Assembly (NCBI GenBank): GCA_031292275.1
Contig: JARLHL010000048.1
Span: forward strand, 1 to 64,000
Reading direction: 5' to 3'
From: Desulfocapsaceae bacterium
GTDB lineage: Bacteria > Desulfobacterota > Desulfobulbia > Desulfobulbales > Desulfocapsaceae
DNA length: 64,000 bases
The position numbers were made by a program, and so were the translations under genes. Below, in pieces: positions 18,361 through 27,170 of this stretch. Within the stretch, counting starts at the first letter, position 1. Each line of letters begins with the position of its first letter. Below the pieces are notes generated by a model that made no database searches, was not told the DNA's origin, and worked only from the letters and a program-made list of their open reading frames with translations.

Positions 18361-18933
18361 TTATTTTGCCCCGGTATAATCCAGTAATTCCTTTCGCAGC
18401 TCCGGGCTGACGGGTTCCTTTCCCAGCCAGATACCCAGGAGTGCGTCGTTGAAATCCTTGCCTGGAACCACCCCCTTCACCTGGTTGCGGATTTTGACCT
18501 CCGTGCCCTTGGCGGGAGTATAATCAAGAGAGATCTGATCCCCTTTCTTCACGCTGTCAAACATCGCATTAAATTCAGCGATTCTGGTCTGCAGCAGGGC
18601 CAACTGCTGCGGGCTTGTGTTGGCGCGAAAGCCTTCATCCCAGGCCTCCGTCAACTTGTCCTTGCCGAGCTCCTCGTAGAGGAAGTGCATGACAATCCTC
18701 TTCCGGCCCTCGTCACCGATCACACTGGCGATGTTGGAGGCCGGATGCTCCATATAGAGCTCGGCGATATAGATCTGAAAAAAGAATTTCGAGCGAATGC
18801 CGGCCCCGTTCAAATGCAGGACCACGCCATCTCCCGCAGCCACCGTCGCCGGTATCTTTACATCGGCAATTTCCCGTGCGCTGGCAGACACTGCCAGGGA
18901 AACGAGAAGGAAAACAAGACACACTATCCGCAT
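18361..18933 (-). CDS. Chalcone isomerase-like domain protein, exported
   Basis: A 190-residue protein of the bacterial chalcone isomerase-like family. A signal peptide (MRIVCLVFLLVSLAVSASA) is followed by LHLNGAGIRSKFFFQIYIAELY, given here as LNGAGIRSKFFF and QIYIAELY, which marks the family. Bacterial members lack plant-type catalysis as far as known; fatty acid binding has been suggested for the fold. The start at 18933 was chosen because GGAGGAAGGG stands just upstream; the frame runs 17 codons further without a signal-like start. No operon partner. Confidence 0.8.
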   Translation of the reverse strand: MRIVCLVFLLVSLAVSASAREIADVKIPATVAAGDGVVLHLNGAGIRSKFFFQIYIAELYMEHPASNIASVIGDEGRKRIVMHFLYEELGKDKLTEAWDEGFRANTSPQQLALLQTRIAEFNAMFDSVKKGDQISLDYTPAKGTEVKIRNQVKGVVPGKDFNDALLGIWLGKEPVSPELRKELLDYTGAK

Positions 18934-19077
18934 TACCCTTCCTCCCGAGTGATATGATTGTACGCCTGAGCCGCGCTCCCTCACTGTCTCCTACACATTT
19001 TTTTCCAACTCCTCAATTGCAGACTCACGTCAACCTGCATTTTTTTGCTGCGGAAGGCGGGAAAGGAAAACAGAATA

Positions 19078-19608
19078 TCAGCGGGACTGCCGGCTCAGGG
19101 CCCGATAAAACAGCCAGCCGTAATCGAGACCGGCCGCAATACTGCAGCAGGAGGCGAAGAGAAGGGCATAGAGGGTCTTCTCAGGAAAAAGGAGAACGAC
19201 GATGAAAAGGATAAACTGGCCGCCGGTCGTCAGCTTGCCGGAGATCCTGGCATCCATGTCCTTGAAAGCCTGCCATCTTTTGCAAAAGATGACGTAGAAG
19301 ACGGTAATCCCCACAATCATGTCCCGGATCATCACCGGCAGGATCCACAAGAGGTGGAATTTACCGGCCAGGACAAAAACAATCAGGGTAAGAAGGATGA
19401 AGACCTTATCGGCAAGGCCATCCAGCAAACCGCCCTGCCAGCTCTGCACATGGAATCTTCTGGCAAACCAGCCGTCGAAGAAATCGCTCAGGGCCGCGCC
19501 GATGATGAGATAGACCCAGAATCGCTCGGGAGAAAAGGGTAGGCAAACTGCGAGGACCAGGCGAAGGAGGGAAAAAAGGCTCGGGATGACATAGAGATAT
19601 CGCCTCAT
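19078..19608 (-). CDS. CDP-alcohol phosphatidyltransferase family membrane protein
   Basis: A 176-residue membrane protein with the exact family motif DG-x2-AR-x8-G-x3-D-x3-D (DGWFARR ... GGLLDGLAD). These enzymes transfer a phosphatidyl group from CDP-diacylglycerol to an alcohol, as in phosphatidylglycerophosphate or cardiolipin synthesis. About five membrane segments follow. The start MRRYLYVIPSL at 19608 is typical of the family (short N-terminus then a LLRL segment); the longer frame to 19824 adds 72 residues of low plausibility. The acceptor alcohol cannot be told. Confidence 0.85.
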   Translation of the reverse strand: MRRYLYVIPSLFSLLRLVLAVCLPFSPERFWVYLIIGAALSDFFDGWFARRFHVQSWQGGLLDGLADKVFILLTLIVFVLAGKFHLLWILPVMIRDMIVGITVFYVIFCKRWQAFKDMDARISGKLTTGGQFILFIVVLLFPEKTLYALLFASCCSIAAGLDYGWLFYRALSRQSR

Positions 19609-19848
19609 AATATTGGCTCTCACCTGCCGATACAGAAAAAAATATGCAGCAAGGGATGCAGAGAGAAAGACCGCCAACCCTCCCCCTCTCTTTTCTGCCT
19701 TGCCCTCCCGGATCCGGGAGACGGAGCAACAGACCACCGCCGGATACCATTTCCAGCCAGAGAATGTACCGCCTGACTGTTTTCCGAGTTCATCGCCCCC
19801 TCCCATGGCAGGCATTTCTGACATTTCTGATCAGGAAGCCTGCGGTTT

Positions 19849-21639
19849 TCAGTCCTTCTCCTTCCAATCGGGACGAAGGAAGAGCTCAGTCAGCTGCTTC
19901 CGGGCCACGGCAGCGGGCGCCTCCGTCAACGGGCAGGTGGCCTTCTGGGTCTTGGGGAAGGCGATGACGTCACGGATGGAAGAGCTGCCGGTAATAATCA
20001 TCAGCAGCCGGTCCAGGCCGAAGGCAATCCCGCCGTGGGGCGGCGCGCCAAGTTCGAGGGCCCGCAGCAGGAAGCCGAATTTATCTTTCGCCTCTTCCTC
20101 TTCGATGCTCAAGGCCTGCAGCACCTTCATCTGGATGTCCTTCCGGTGGATACGGATGGAGCCGCCTCCGATCTCGATGCCGTTCAAGACCAGATCGTAG
20201 GCCCGGCTGTAGACGGAAGCCGGGTCCGTCTCCAACCGGCCCTCATCCTCTTCCTTGGGGGCGGTGAAGGGGTGATGCAGGGCCTGAAAACGCTTCTCCT
20301 TCTCATCGTATTCAACCAGCGGGAAATCGGTGACCCAGACGAAATCAAACTCATCCTTTTTCAGCAGATCAAGACGTCTGGCCAACTCGGAGCGGAGCTC
20401 TCCCAGGACCTGACGGACTACGGCGGGTTTGTCGGCGCCGAAAAACAGCAGGTCGCCCTCCCCGGCATCTAGGGCCCCGGCGATGGCCGTGCGCTCTTCG
20501 TCACTGAAAAATTTAGCGATGGGCGACTGCCATTCACCATCGGCCTTCATCTTGACCCAGGCCAGGCCCTTGGCCCCCAACTGCACGGCAAAGTCGGTCA
20601 GGTCGTCCAGGTCCTTTCGCGAAAATCCGGCGCAGTTCTTGGCATTGATCGCCCGCACGATCCCGCCCTTGTCGGCGATATCCCGGAAGACCTTGAAGCC
20701 GCAGCCTGCGGCTATCCCGGTCAGGTCAACAATCTCGAAGCCGAAACGCATATCCGGTCGGTCGGTGCCGAAGCGGGCCATGGCCTGATCAAAGGTGATC
20801 CGTTTGAAGGGAGGCGCCACATCCAGGCCGCGGGTCTCTTTGAAGAGCAGGGAGATCATGCCCTCTGTCACGGCGATGATCTGCTCCTCGTCGACAAAGG
20901 AGAGCTCCATATCGATCTGGGTGAACTCCGGCTGCCGGTCGGCGCGCAGGTCCTCGTCCCGGAAGCATTTGACGATCTGATAGTAGCGCTCCATACCGGC
21001 GATCATCAGCAGCTGTTTGAAGAGCTGGGGAGATTGCGGCAGGGCATAGAAGCGCCCGGCGTTGACCCGGCTGGGGACCAGATAGTCCCGGGCGCCTTCA
21101 GGCGTGGACCGGGTCAGCATCGGGGTCTCGATCTCGAGAAAATTATTGTCATTCAGATAGGTACGCACCGCCTGCACGGCCTTGTGCCGAGCGATGAGCT
21201 TGGCGGCCATCTCGGGTCTCCTGAGGTCCAGATACCGGTATTGCAGCCGCAGGGAGTCGGAGACCTCAATGTCCTCATCCAGCGGGAAGGGCGGGGTTTC
21301 GCTGGTATTCAGGATCCTCAGCTCGCTGACCAGGATCTCGATGTCGCCGGTGGCAAGTTTGGGATTGGCCATGTCGCCGGGACGCAGGGTCACCTCTCCC
21401 TTGACGGCCAGGACCCATTCGCTGCGAAGCTGATGGGCCTTGGCGTGGACCTCCGCACCAATCTCGGGATTGAAGACTACCTGCGTAATCCCGTAACGGT
21501 CGCGCAGATCGATGAAGATGACACCGCCATGGTCGCGCCTGCGCAGGACCCAACCCATCAGGACAACTTCTTCTCCCACATTTTCTTTGCCGAGATCATT
21601 GCACGAATGCGTCCGGCGTAAACTTCCCATTGATTCCAT
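19849..21639 (-). CDS. aspS: Aspartyl-tRNA synthetase
   Basis: A class IIb synthetase of 596 residues. The OB-fold anticodon domain opens with LRRTHSCNDLG and GWVLRRRDHGGVIFIDLRDR; motif 2 (CFRDEDLRADRQPEFTQID) and motif 3 (GIAFGLDRLLMI) are present. The bacterial GAD insertion lies between them (KRITFDQAMARFG ... KVFRDIADKGGIVRAI). It charges tRNA-Asp, and in organisms without AsnRS often tRNA-Asn as well. The start was set at 21639 (MESMGSLRRTHS) from family alignment; the TTG eleven codons earlier is less likely. It follows hisS by about 77 nt on the same strand. Confidence 0.96.
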   Translation of the reverse strand: MESMGSLRRTHSCNDLGKENVGEEVVLMGWVLRRRDHGGVIFIDLRDRYGITQVVFNPEIGAEVHAKAHQLRSEWVLAVKGEVTLRPGDMANPKLATGDIEILVSELRILNTSETPPFPLDEDIEVSDSLRLQYRYLDLRRPEMAAKLIARHKAVQAVRTYLNDNNFLEIETPMLTRSTPEGARDYLVPSRVNAGRFYALPQSPQLFKQLLMIAGMERYYQIVKCFRDEDLRADRQPEFTQIDMELSFVDEEQIIAVTEGMISLLFKETRGLDVAPPFKRITFDQAMARFGTDRPDMRFGFEIVDLTGIAAGCGFKVFRDIADKGGIVRAINAKNCAGFSRKDLDDLTDFAVQLGAKGLAWVKMKADGEWQSPIAKFFSDEERTAIAGALDAGEGDLLFFGADKPAVVRQVLGELRSELARRLDLLKKDEFDFVWVTDFPLVEYDEKEKRFQALHHPFTAPKEEDEGRLETDPASVYSRAYDLVLNGIEIGGGSIRIHRKDIQMKVLQALSIEEEEAKDKFGFLLRALELGAPPHGGIAFGLDRLLMIITGSSSIRDVIAFPKTQKATCPLTEAPAAVARKQLTELFLRPDWKEKD

Positions 21640-21716
21640 ATGTCGTATAGATCCGATTGAATTTGCACCCAAAGGTGTCTTGTCTGTCTGTTGCGTCTTC
21701 TTCGTATCAGCAGGGA

Positions 21717-22964
21717 TCAGGCGGCGATTGCATCCAGAAGCATCCGGGTATCCCCCAGTGACACCTCCTGCTGTTCCTGGGTGGTCATGTCCCTGAGCAT
21801 CCCGGTATTTCTTTCAAGCTCCGCATCCCCCAGTATCAGGACAAAACGGGCAAACGCCTTATCCGCCTGTTTCATCTGGCTCTTCAGACTCCGGCCATCG
21901 GGGTCCATCATCACCCTGGCGCCGGCCTGGCGCAGACGGTGCATCAGTGAAAAGCAGAGGCGGGAGGCAGCCTCTCCCAGACCGGCAATGAAGAGATCCA
22001 CCTCGGCGCCGGCTGCAGGCTGCTGCTGTTTCTGCAGCAGCAGTACAAGCCGCTCCATTCCCATCGCAAAGCCGATGCCCGGCGTCTTCGGCCCGCCCAA
22101 CTCCTCCACCAGGCCGTCATACCGCCCGCCGGCGCAGACCGCCGACTGGGATCCCAGGTCGGCGGTGATGAATTCAAAGGTTGTCCGGCAGTAATAGTCC
22201 AGGCCGCGGACCATGAACCTGTTGAGGCTGTAGACGATCCCCAGCTGATCCAGCCCGTCCTGCACCGCCACAAAATGCGTCCGGCAATCGGGGCAGAGGT
22301 GGTCCTGGATGGACGGGGCGTCCTCGACAATGCCGCGGCAGGCGGGATTTTTACAGTCAAGGACCCGTAGAGGATTGGTGTGCATCCTCCTTCTGCAATC
22401 GTCGCAGAGGGCCTCCTGCCGCGAGGCCAGAAAGACAAGGAGTCCTTCGCGAAATCCGGGACGGCAGACCGGGCAGCCCAGCGAATTCAACTCCAGGCTC
22501 ACCGTCAGCCCCAACTCTGAGAGCAGCATCGCCCCCATGGCCATCAACTCGGCATCCACCCGGGGATTGGCGGAGCCCAGGATCTCGGCATCCATCTGAT
22601 GAAACTGCCTCAGCCTGCCCTGCTGGGGCCGTTCATGACGGAACATCGGCCCGATGGTGAAGAGCCGCTGCACCGGTTTCTGCACATAGAGCCCGTGCTC
22701 GATATAGGCCCGCAGGAGCGACGCCGTGGCCTCGGGACGCATGGTGATCTGTTTTTCCGGAAAGGTATACATCTCCTTTTCCACAATATCGGTCGCCGCC
22801 CCGATGGACCGAGCGAAAAGATCGGTCTTCTCCAGAATGGGCAGCCGGATCTCGGAAAAAGTAAAGCGGGCAAAGACATCCCGGGCCAGATCCTCCAGCC
22901 GCCTCCAGAGCGGCGTTTCACCGGGCAGTGTATCTTTAAAGCCGTTCAAGGCCTTCAGTTTCAA
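21717..22964 (-). CDS. hisS: Histidyl-tRNA synthetase
   Basis: A 415-residue class II synthetase. Visible are the N-terminal KALNGFKDTLPGE, motif 2 (GPMFRHERPQQGRLRQFHQ), the histidine-A motifs GLDYYCRTTFE and GGRYDGL, and motif 3 (GIGFAMGMERL), then the anticodon-binding domain. The central insertion contains CPVCRPGF and CDDCRRR with CPDC, a zinc-ribbon-like insert seen in many bacterial HisRS. The start is a TTG at 22964 with GGAGGG placed correctly upstream. It is the first gene of a hisS-aspS pair. Confidence 0.95.
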   Translation of the reverse strand: MKLKALNGFKDTLPGETPLWRRLEDLARDVFARFTFSEIRLPILEKTDLFARSIGAATDIVEKEMYTFPEKQITMRPEATASLLRAYIEHGLYVQKPVQRLFTIGPMFRHERPQQGRLRQFHQMDAEILGSANPRVDAELMAMGAMLLSELGLTVSLELNSLGCPVCRPGFREGLLVFLASRQEALCDDCRRRMHTNPLRVLDCKNPACRGIVEDAPSIQDHLCPDCRTHFVAVQDGLDQLGIVYSLNRFMVRGLDYYCRTTFEFITADLGSQSAVCAGGRYDGLVEELGGPKTPGIGFAMGMERLVLLLQKQQQPAAGAEVDLFIAGLGEAASRLCFSLMHRLRQAGARVMMDPDGRSLKSQMKQADKAFARFVLILGDAELERNTGMLRDMTTQEQQEVSLGDTRMLLDAIAA

Positions 22965-23223
22965 ATCTTTCCCTCCGAAGAACCGAAGTTCTTGCTGGTT
23001 TGCAGTATTTGGTCCATACTCTGTAAAAGGAAGTAAGAATAAACGGAAATGTGCTTAAAAGTCAAGCCCGGCACTGCCGGAATGCGCGCAAATCGCCATA
23101 TAGAGGGATGAATCTCCCCGGAAAATGCTTACAGTGCCAGGATGAGTATACTTGACAATGTCAGGTATGTATGCTATCGAACTTTGGTTCTGATGCTATT
23201 ATCTATAGGAGTTTGCTAAAACG

Positions 23224-24210
23224 ATGAAGTTGCCCTCACTGAATATCGCACAATTCACGGCCCCTTTTCCGCTTATCCAGGGTGGGATGTCCATTCGCGT
23301 TTCCACCTCGGCGCTGGCCGTACCCGTTGCCAATTGCGGTGGGATCGGCGTCATTGGGGGGTCGGGACTCCCGCCTGAAGAACTGAAACAGGACATTCTC
23401 AAAGCCAAAGGTGAAACCGACGGCGTGATCGCAGTCAATATCATGTACGCGATGAAGAATTTCTACAACCTGGTCATGAGTTCCATCGAGGCGGGCGTCG
23501 ATATGATTATCACCGGGGCGGGTTTTTCCCGGGATATTTTCAAGATTGGCAGGGAGCACAAGACACCGGTGGTCATGATTGTTTCGTCGCCGGCGCTGGC
23601 CAAGCTGGCCGAGAAACTGGGCGCCGCCGCCGTTATCGTCGAGGCCAAAGAGGCCGGCGGCCATCTGGGTACCGACCGGCCGCTGCGCGAGATCTTCCCT
23701 CCCATCCGGGAGGTGGTGAAAAATATCCCGCTGATTGCCGCGGGAGGCATCACCAACGGCTACGAGATGGCCGAGATGATGGACCAGTACGGGGCCGACG
23801 GCATCCAGATCGCCTCACGTTTCGTCCTCAGCAAGGAATGCGACGTCTCCGACAATTTCAAGCAGGTCTATTTGAATGCAAAGAAGGAAGATATCGTAAT
23901 GACATCCTCGCCTGTCGGCATGCCGGGGCGGGCCATCGACACCCCCTTCCTACAGGATCTGAAGGCAGGCAAGAACGTAAAAGCCAAGAAATGCGAGTTT
24001 GTCTGTCTGAAGAAATGCGACCACCACTACTGTATAAGCGAACGGCTGATTCAGGCCCGAGACGGCAATGTCGAAGAAGGTCTTGTTTTTTCCGGCGAGA
24101 ACACCTATAAAATGAAAGATATCCTTTCAGTCGCCGAAATTTTTGCTCAGTTCAAAAGTCAGGCGGAATCTGTATATAAAGAGGGACGAGGTTTTTCACC
24201 AATAGCCTGA
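23224..24210 (+). CDS. Nitronate monooxygenase / FabK-like FMN TIM-barrel enzyme
   Basis: A 328-residue member of the nitronate monooxygenase superfamily: N-terminal FPLIQGGMSIRVST, the HLG motif with H147 (EAGGHLGTD), and phosphate-binding GGITNGYE and ADGIQIASRF. FMN-dependent oxidation of nitronates, or enoyl-ACP reduction in FabK relatives, are the known activities. A cysteine set C257, C261, C265, C270 near the C-terminus (KKCEFVCLKKCDHHYC) is a feature of a subgroup in anaerobes and could bind a metal or an Fe-S cluster. AGGAG lies 12 bases upstream. It is 24 nt before pcnB. Confidence 0.85.
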   Translation: MKLPSLNIAQFTAPFPLIQGGMSIRVSTSALAVPVANCGGIGVIGGSGLPPEELKQDILKAKGETDGVIAVNIMYAMKNFYNLVMSSIEAGVDMIITGAGFSRDIFKIGREHKTPVVMIVSSPALAKLAEKLGAAAVIVEAKEAGGHLGTDRPLREIFPPIREVVKNIPLIAAGGITNGYEMAEMMDQYGADGIQIASRFVLSKECDVSDNFKQVYLNAKKEDIVMTSSPVGMPGRAIDTPFLQDLKAGKNVKAKKCEFVCLKKCDHHYCISERLIQARDGNVEEGLVFSGENTYKMKDILSVAEIFAQFKSQAESVYKEGRGFSPIA

Positions 24211-24234
24211 CTACCAGTTCTTAACGCCTATCTC

Positions 24235-25617
24235 ATGGTCAATACCGGAAATATCGAGCCCGTTCCTGAAATCGGCCCCTCACAGGCCCCCGTGACCATT
24301 GGCCCTGCCGATCATCCGATACGCCCGGAGGCACTGGACAGCGACGCCCTCTTCGTGCTGCACAAACTCAACGCCGCCGGCTTTTCCAGCTACCTGGTGG
24401 GCGGCGGTGTCCGCGACCTCTATCTCGGCAAGACGCCCAAGGATTTCGATATCAGCACCGATGCCAGGCCGGGTCAGATCAGAAAGCTCTTCCCCAACAG
24501 CGCCACCATCGGCAAACGCTTCAGGCTGGTCCAGGTCTTCTTCCAGCACGGCAAGATCATAGAGGTCTCCACCCTGCGTTCGCTGAGCGAACACGATCTG
24601 GATGGTCCGGAGGCCGTACTGGCGCCCAACAATGCCTTCGGCAGCCTGGATGAAGATGCCCAGCGCCGGGATCTGACCATCAACTCCCTGTTCTTCGAAA
24701 CCGAACACTGCACCATAATCGACTATGTGAACGGGGTCCGGGATCTCGACGATTCCATCATCCGCATCGTCGGCGACGCGGATAAACGGATCAATCGAGA
24801 CCCGGTGCGGATGATGCGGGCCATCAGACACTGCGCCCGCGCCAATTTCACCATCGAGGCCGCAACCTGGAAGGCTATCTGCAATAACGCCCAGAAGCTG
24901 ACACTCTGCCCAACCTCCAGACTCCGGGACGAACTCCTCAAGGACCTCTATGGCGGTGCGGCGGCCGCCTGGTTTCAACTGGCTGTCGATGCGGGAATCT
25001 TTGCAAGCCTCTTCCCGTTCTACCGAAAAATCCTCCTGCAGGCCCCGAAGGAAGGGCCCTCGTACCGGGACCAGCTTGCCAGTATCATGGCGGTTATCGA
25101 CAGAATCAACATCCTGCTCAGCCAGCAGAAACGACCCAAACCCAGCCACTCATTCATTCTTGCCCTGCTGCTCATTCCCTGGGCCGACGCTCGGTATGAT
25201 CTCTGTCATCAGCAGCTGCAGGGCCATGCACTTTTCCATTTTTTAAAACAAATACGTGAGGATCTGGACAGCAACATCGGAGTCCAGCTGAACCTCCGGC
25301 GCTCCCTTCGTCAGGAAATGGCAACACTTTTGACCAATCTGCCCATTTTCATCCAGCATCACTTGAACGGCAGTTGGCCTAAGTGGCTTAAGAAGAAGAG
25401 TTACTTCAAAGACTCCACTCTCTTTTTCCAGTATTATATGGAGGCCATGAACGCACAGCAGGTCCCCGACAGATCCATTGACCTTTTCAAGGCGCCGCAA
25501 AAGTCAGAAAAGACTGCAGTGGGAATCGGATCTCCTGACGAAACGGTTGCTCCTCGAAAAAGCAGGCCCGCCTTCTCTCGAAAACACGGCGGCGGAATAT
25601 TTGGTTTTAAGAAATAA
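24235..25617 (+). CDS. pcnB: Poly(A) polymerase I-type nucleotidyltransferase
   Basis: A 460-residue class II nucleotidyltransferase. The active-site strand YLVGGGVRDLYLGKTPKDFD carries D70 and D72 (DFD), followed by TDARPGQIRKLFPN, IEVSTLR, RRDLTINSLF and the RNA-binding RDPVRMMRAIRH segment. The C-terminal region with basic residues (KSRPAFSRKHGGGIFGF) is PcnB-like. It adds 3' poly(A) tails that mark RNA for decay; CCA-adding activity is the main alternative in this superfamily. No strong ribosome site is seen before the ATG, which suggests coupling to the gene upstream. Confidence 0.9.
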   Translation: MVNTGNIEPVPEIGPSQAPVTIGPADHPIRPEALDSDALFVLHKLNAAGFSSYLVGGGVRDLYLGKTPKDFDISTDARPGQIRKLFPNSATIGKRFRLVQVFFQHGKIIEVSTLRSLSEHDLDGPEAVLAPNNAFGSLDEDAQRRDLTINSLFFETEHCTIIDYVNGVRDLDDSIIRIVGDADKRINRDPVRMMRAIRHCARANFTIEAATWKAICNNAQKLTLCPTSRLRDELLKDLYGGAAAAWFQLAVDAGIFASLFPFYRKILLQAPKEGPSYRDQLASIMAVIDRINILLSQQKRPKPSHSFILALLLIPWADARYDLCHQQLQGHALFHFLKQIREDLDSNIGVQLNLRRSLRQEMATLLTNLPIFIQHHLNGSWPKWLKKKSYFKDSTLFFQYYMEAMNAQQVPDRSIDLFKAPQKSEKTAVGIGSPDETVAPRKSRPAFSRKHGGGIFGFKK

Positions 25618-25981
25618 TACCATGTAGCATCGGCTCCTATTGCTTTTGTTCTCTATCTTCAAGTCATCTCCTCTCTTTGTTGAACCAAATTCCATTATTT
25701 CATGGTCTTACTTTTCTTATTAATAAATTTTACTTTTATTATAGATATTTTTAATGTAAAATTTTTTGAATTTGTTTGACATTTATTATGGATTACCTCA
25801 ATTAGCACATGTTGTTTACAATTTATTCAAATCCGATCTTTGAATGCACAACTTGCATAAGACAGGTACAGGGTGTTCGATCAGAAACAAAGAGGGGATT
25901 ACCAGTATTTTTTTATCGGCACACCCATGCCGATACAATCGCGCAACGCGCAAAACGTTGTTCTAAGCACAGGAGGTTGAT
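25618..25981. other. AT-rich control region upstream of the hydrogenase operon
   Basis: No gene is seen. The first 180 bases are strongly AT-rich and include the dyad at 25725-25764. A TTGACA hexamer at about 25778-25783 has no good -10 partner. The last 60 bases hold GCGCAACGCGC-type short repeats and then GGAGG before the hydrogenase start. No clear sigma-54 element was found. Confidence 0.5.
25725..25764. promoter_or_regulatory. 9-bp dyad upstream of the hydrogenase operon
   Basis: AAATTTTAC and GTAAAATTT, perfect 9-bp arms 22 bases apart, about 220 bp upstream of the small subunit start. It could be a regulator site or a hairpin after pcnB. The AT-rich setting raises the odds of chance. 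Confidence 0.35.
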
Positions 25982-27055
25982 ATGGCAGACACAGTAAACA
26001 AAACTCTGATCCCGCGACTTGATCGACGCGGCTTCCTCAAGGGTTGCACCATGGCTGCAGCTGCTCTGGGTCTCTCTGAGACAATGGTCCCGAAACTCGT
26101 TGAGGCCGCAACCACAGCACAGCGCCCCCCAGTGGTTTGGCTGCACTTTCAAGAATGCACAGGATGCACAGAGAGTCTGCTCCGCGCTTCCCATCCAGAC
26201 CTCGGACGTTTATTGCTCGACATTATTTCACTGGACTACCATGAGACCGTCATGGCGGCGGCAGGACATCAGGCAGAGCAGAACCTGAAAGACACCATCG
26301 AAAAGTACAACGGCAAGTTCCTCCTGGTGGTGGAAGGGGCTGTACCCACGAAAGACAACGGCATCTACTGCAAGATCGCCGGCAGGACCGCCATGGATAT
26401 CCTGGCAGATGTTGCCCCCAAGGCCGCTGCCGTCATTGCCATCGGGACCTGCGCCACCTTTGGCGGCGTCCAGGCAGCAGCACCGAACCCAACCGGCGCT
26501 GTCGGCGTGCAGACCCTGGTCAAAGGCCCGGTTGTAAATATCTCCGGCTGTCCTCCAAATCCCATCTCCCTGCTTGGAACCATCCTGCACTACCTAACCT
26601 TCAAACGGCTTCCGGCCCTCGACAGCCTTGGCCGGCCGCTCTTCGCCTATGGCCGCAGGAACCACGATCATTGCGAGAGAAGACCGCATTTCGACGAAGG
26701 CCGTTTTGTCGAGCAGTTCGGTGACGAGGCCCACAGACAGGCCTACTGTCTGTATAAGGTCGGCTGCAAGGGACCGGAGACCTTCGCCAGCTGCCCGTCG
26801 GTTCGCTTCAACGATGTCGGTGTCTGGCCGGTCAGCGTCGGACATGGATGCATCGGCTGTACCGAACCGAATTTCTGGGATACCATGACCCCCTTCTACG
26901 AGAGACTGCCCAACGTCAAGATCCCGGGATCAGGCATTGTTGCAGACGCTGACAGTGTCGGCAAGAAGGTCCTGGGCATTACCGCCGCCGCCGTCGGTAT
27001 CCATGCCGCGGTGGGGATCGGCAAACGCCTGATCAAGGGCAAGGACGAGAAATAG
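25982..27055 (+). CDS. [NiFe] hydrogenase small subunit, Tat-exported, membrane-anchored
   Basis: A 357-residue group 1 uptake hydrogenase small subunit. The twin-arginine signal is RRGFLK (15-20). Proximal [4Fe-4S] ligands are C59 and C62 (ECTGCTES), C157 (GTCATFGG) and C190 (SGCPPNP). Distal and medial ligands lie in HDHC, YCLYKVGCKG, ASCP and GHGCIGCTEPNFWD. The extra cysteines of O2-tolerant enzymes are absent (glycine at both places), so it should be oxygen-sensitive. A C-terminal hydrophobic segment (VLGITAAAVGIHAAVGIG) anchors it at the membrane. It carries electrons from H2 to the cytochrome b. HynB, HupS and HyaA are all used as names. Confidence 0.95.
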   Translation: MADTVNKTLIPRLDRRGFLKGCTMAAAALGLSETMVPKLVEAATTAQRPPVVWLHFQECTGCTESLLRASHPDLGRLLLDIISLDYHETVMAAAGHQAEQNLKDTIEKYNGKFLLVVEGAVPTKDNGIYCKIAGRTAMDILADVAPKAAAVIAIGTCATFGGVQAAAPNPTGAVGVQTLVKGPVVNISGCPPNPISLLGTILHYLTFKRLPALDSLGRPLFAYGRRNHDHCERRPHFDEGRFVEQFGDEAHRQAYCLYKVGCKGPETFASCPSVRFNDVGVWPVSVGHGCIGCTEPNFWDTMTPFYERLPNVKIPGSGIVADADSVGKKVLGITAAAVGIHAAVGIGKRLIKGKDEK

Positions 27056-27170
27056 GCCGAAGGCCCTGGCACTGTCCAATCTGACAGATATGAAATAAAA
27101 TTATCTGCAGCGGAGATCAGGAAAACCTGCCCGGTGCACGATATTCCAATACTTTATGGAGGTTCCACAC

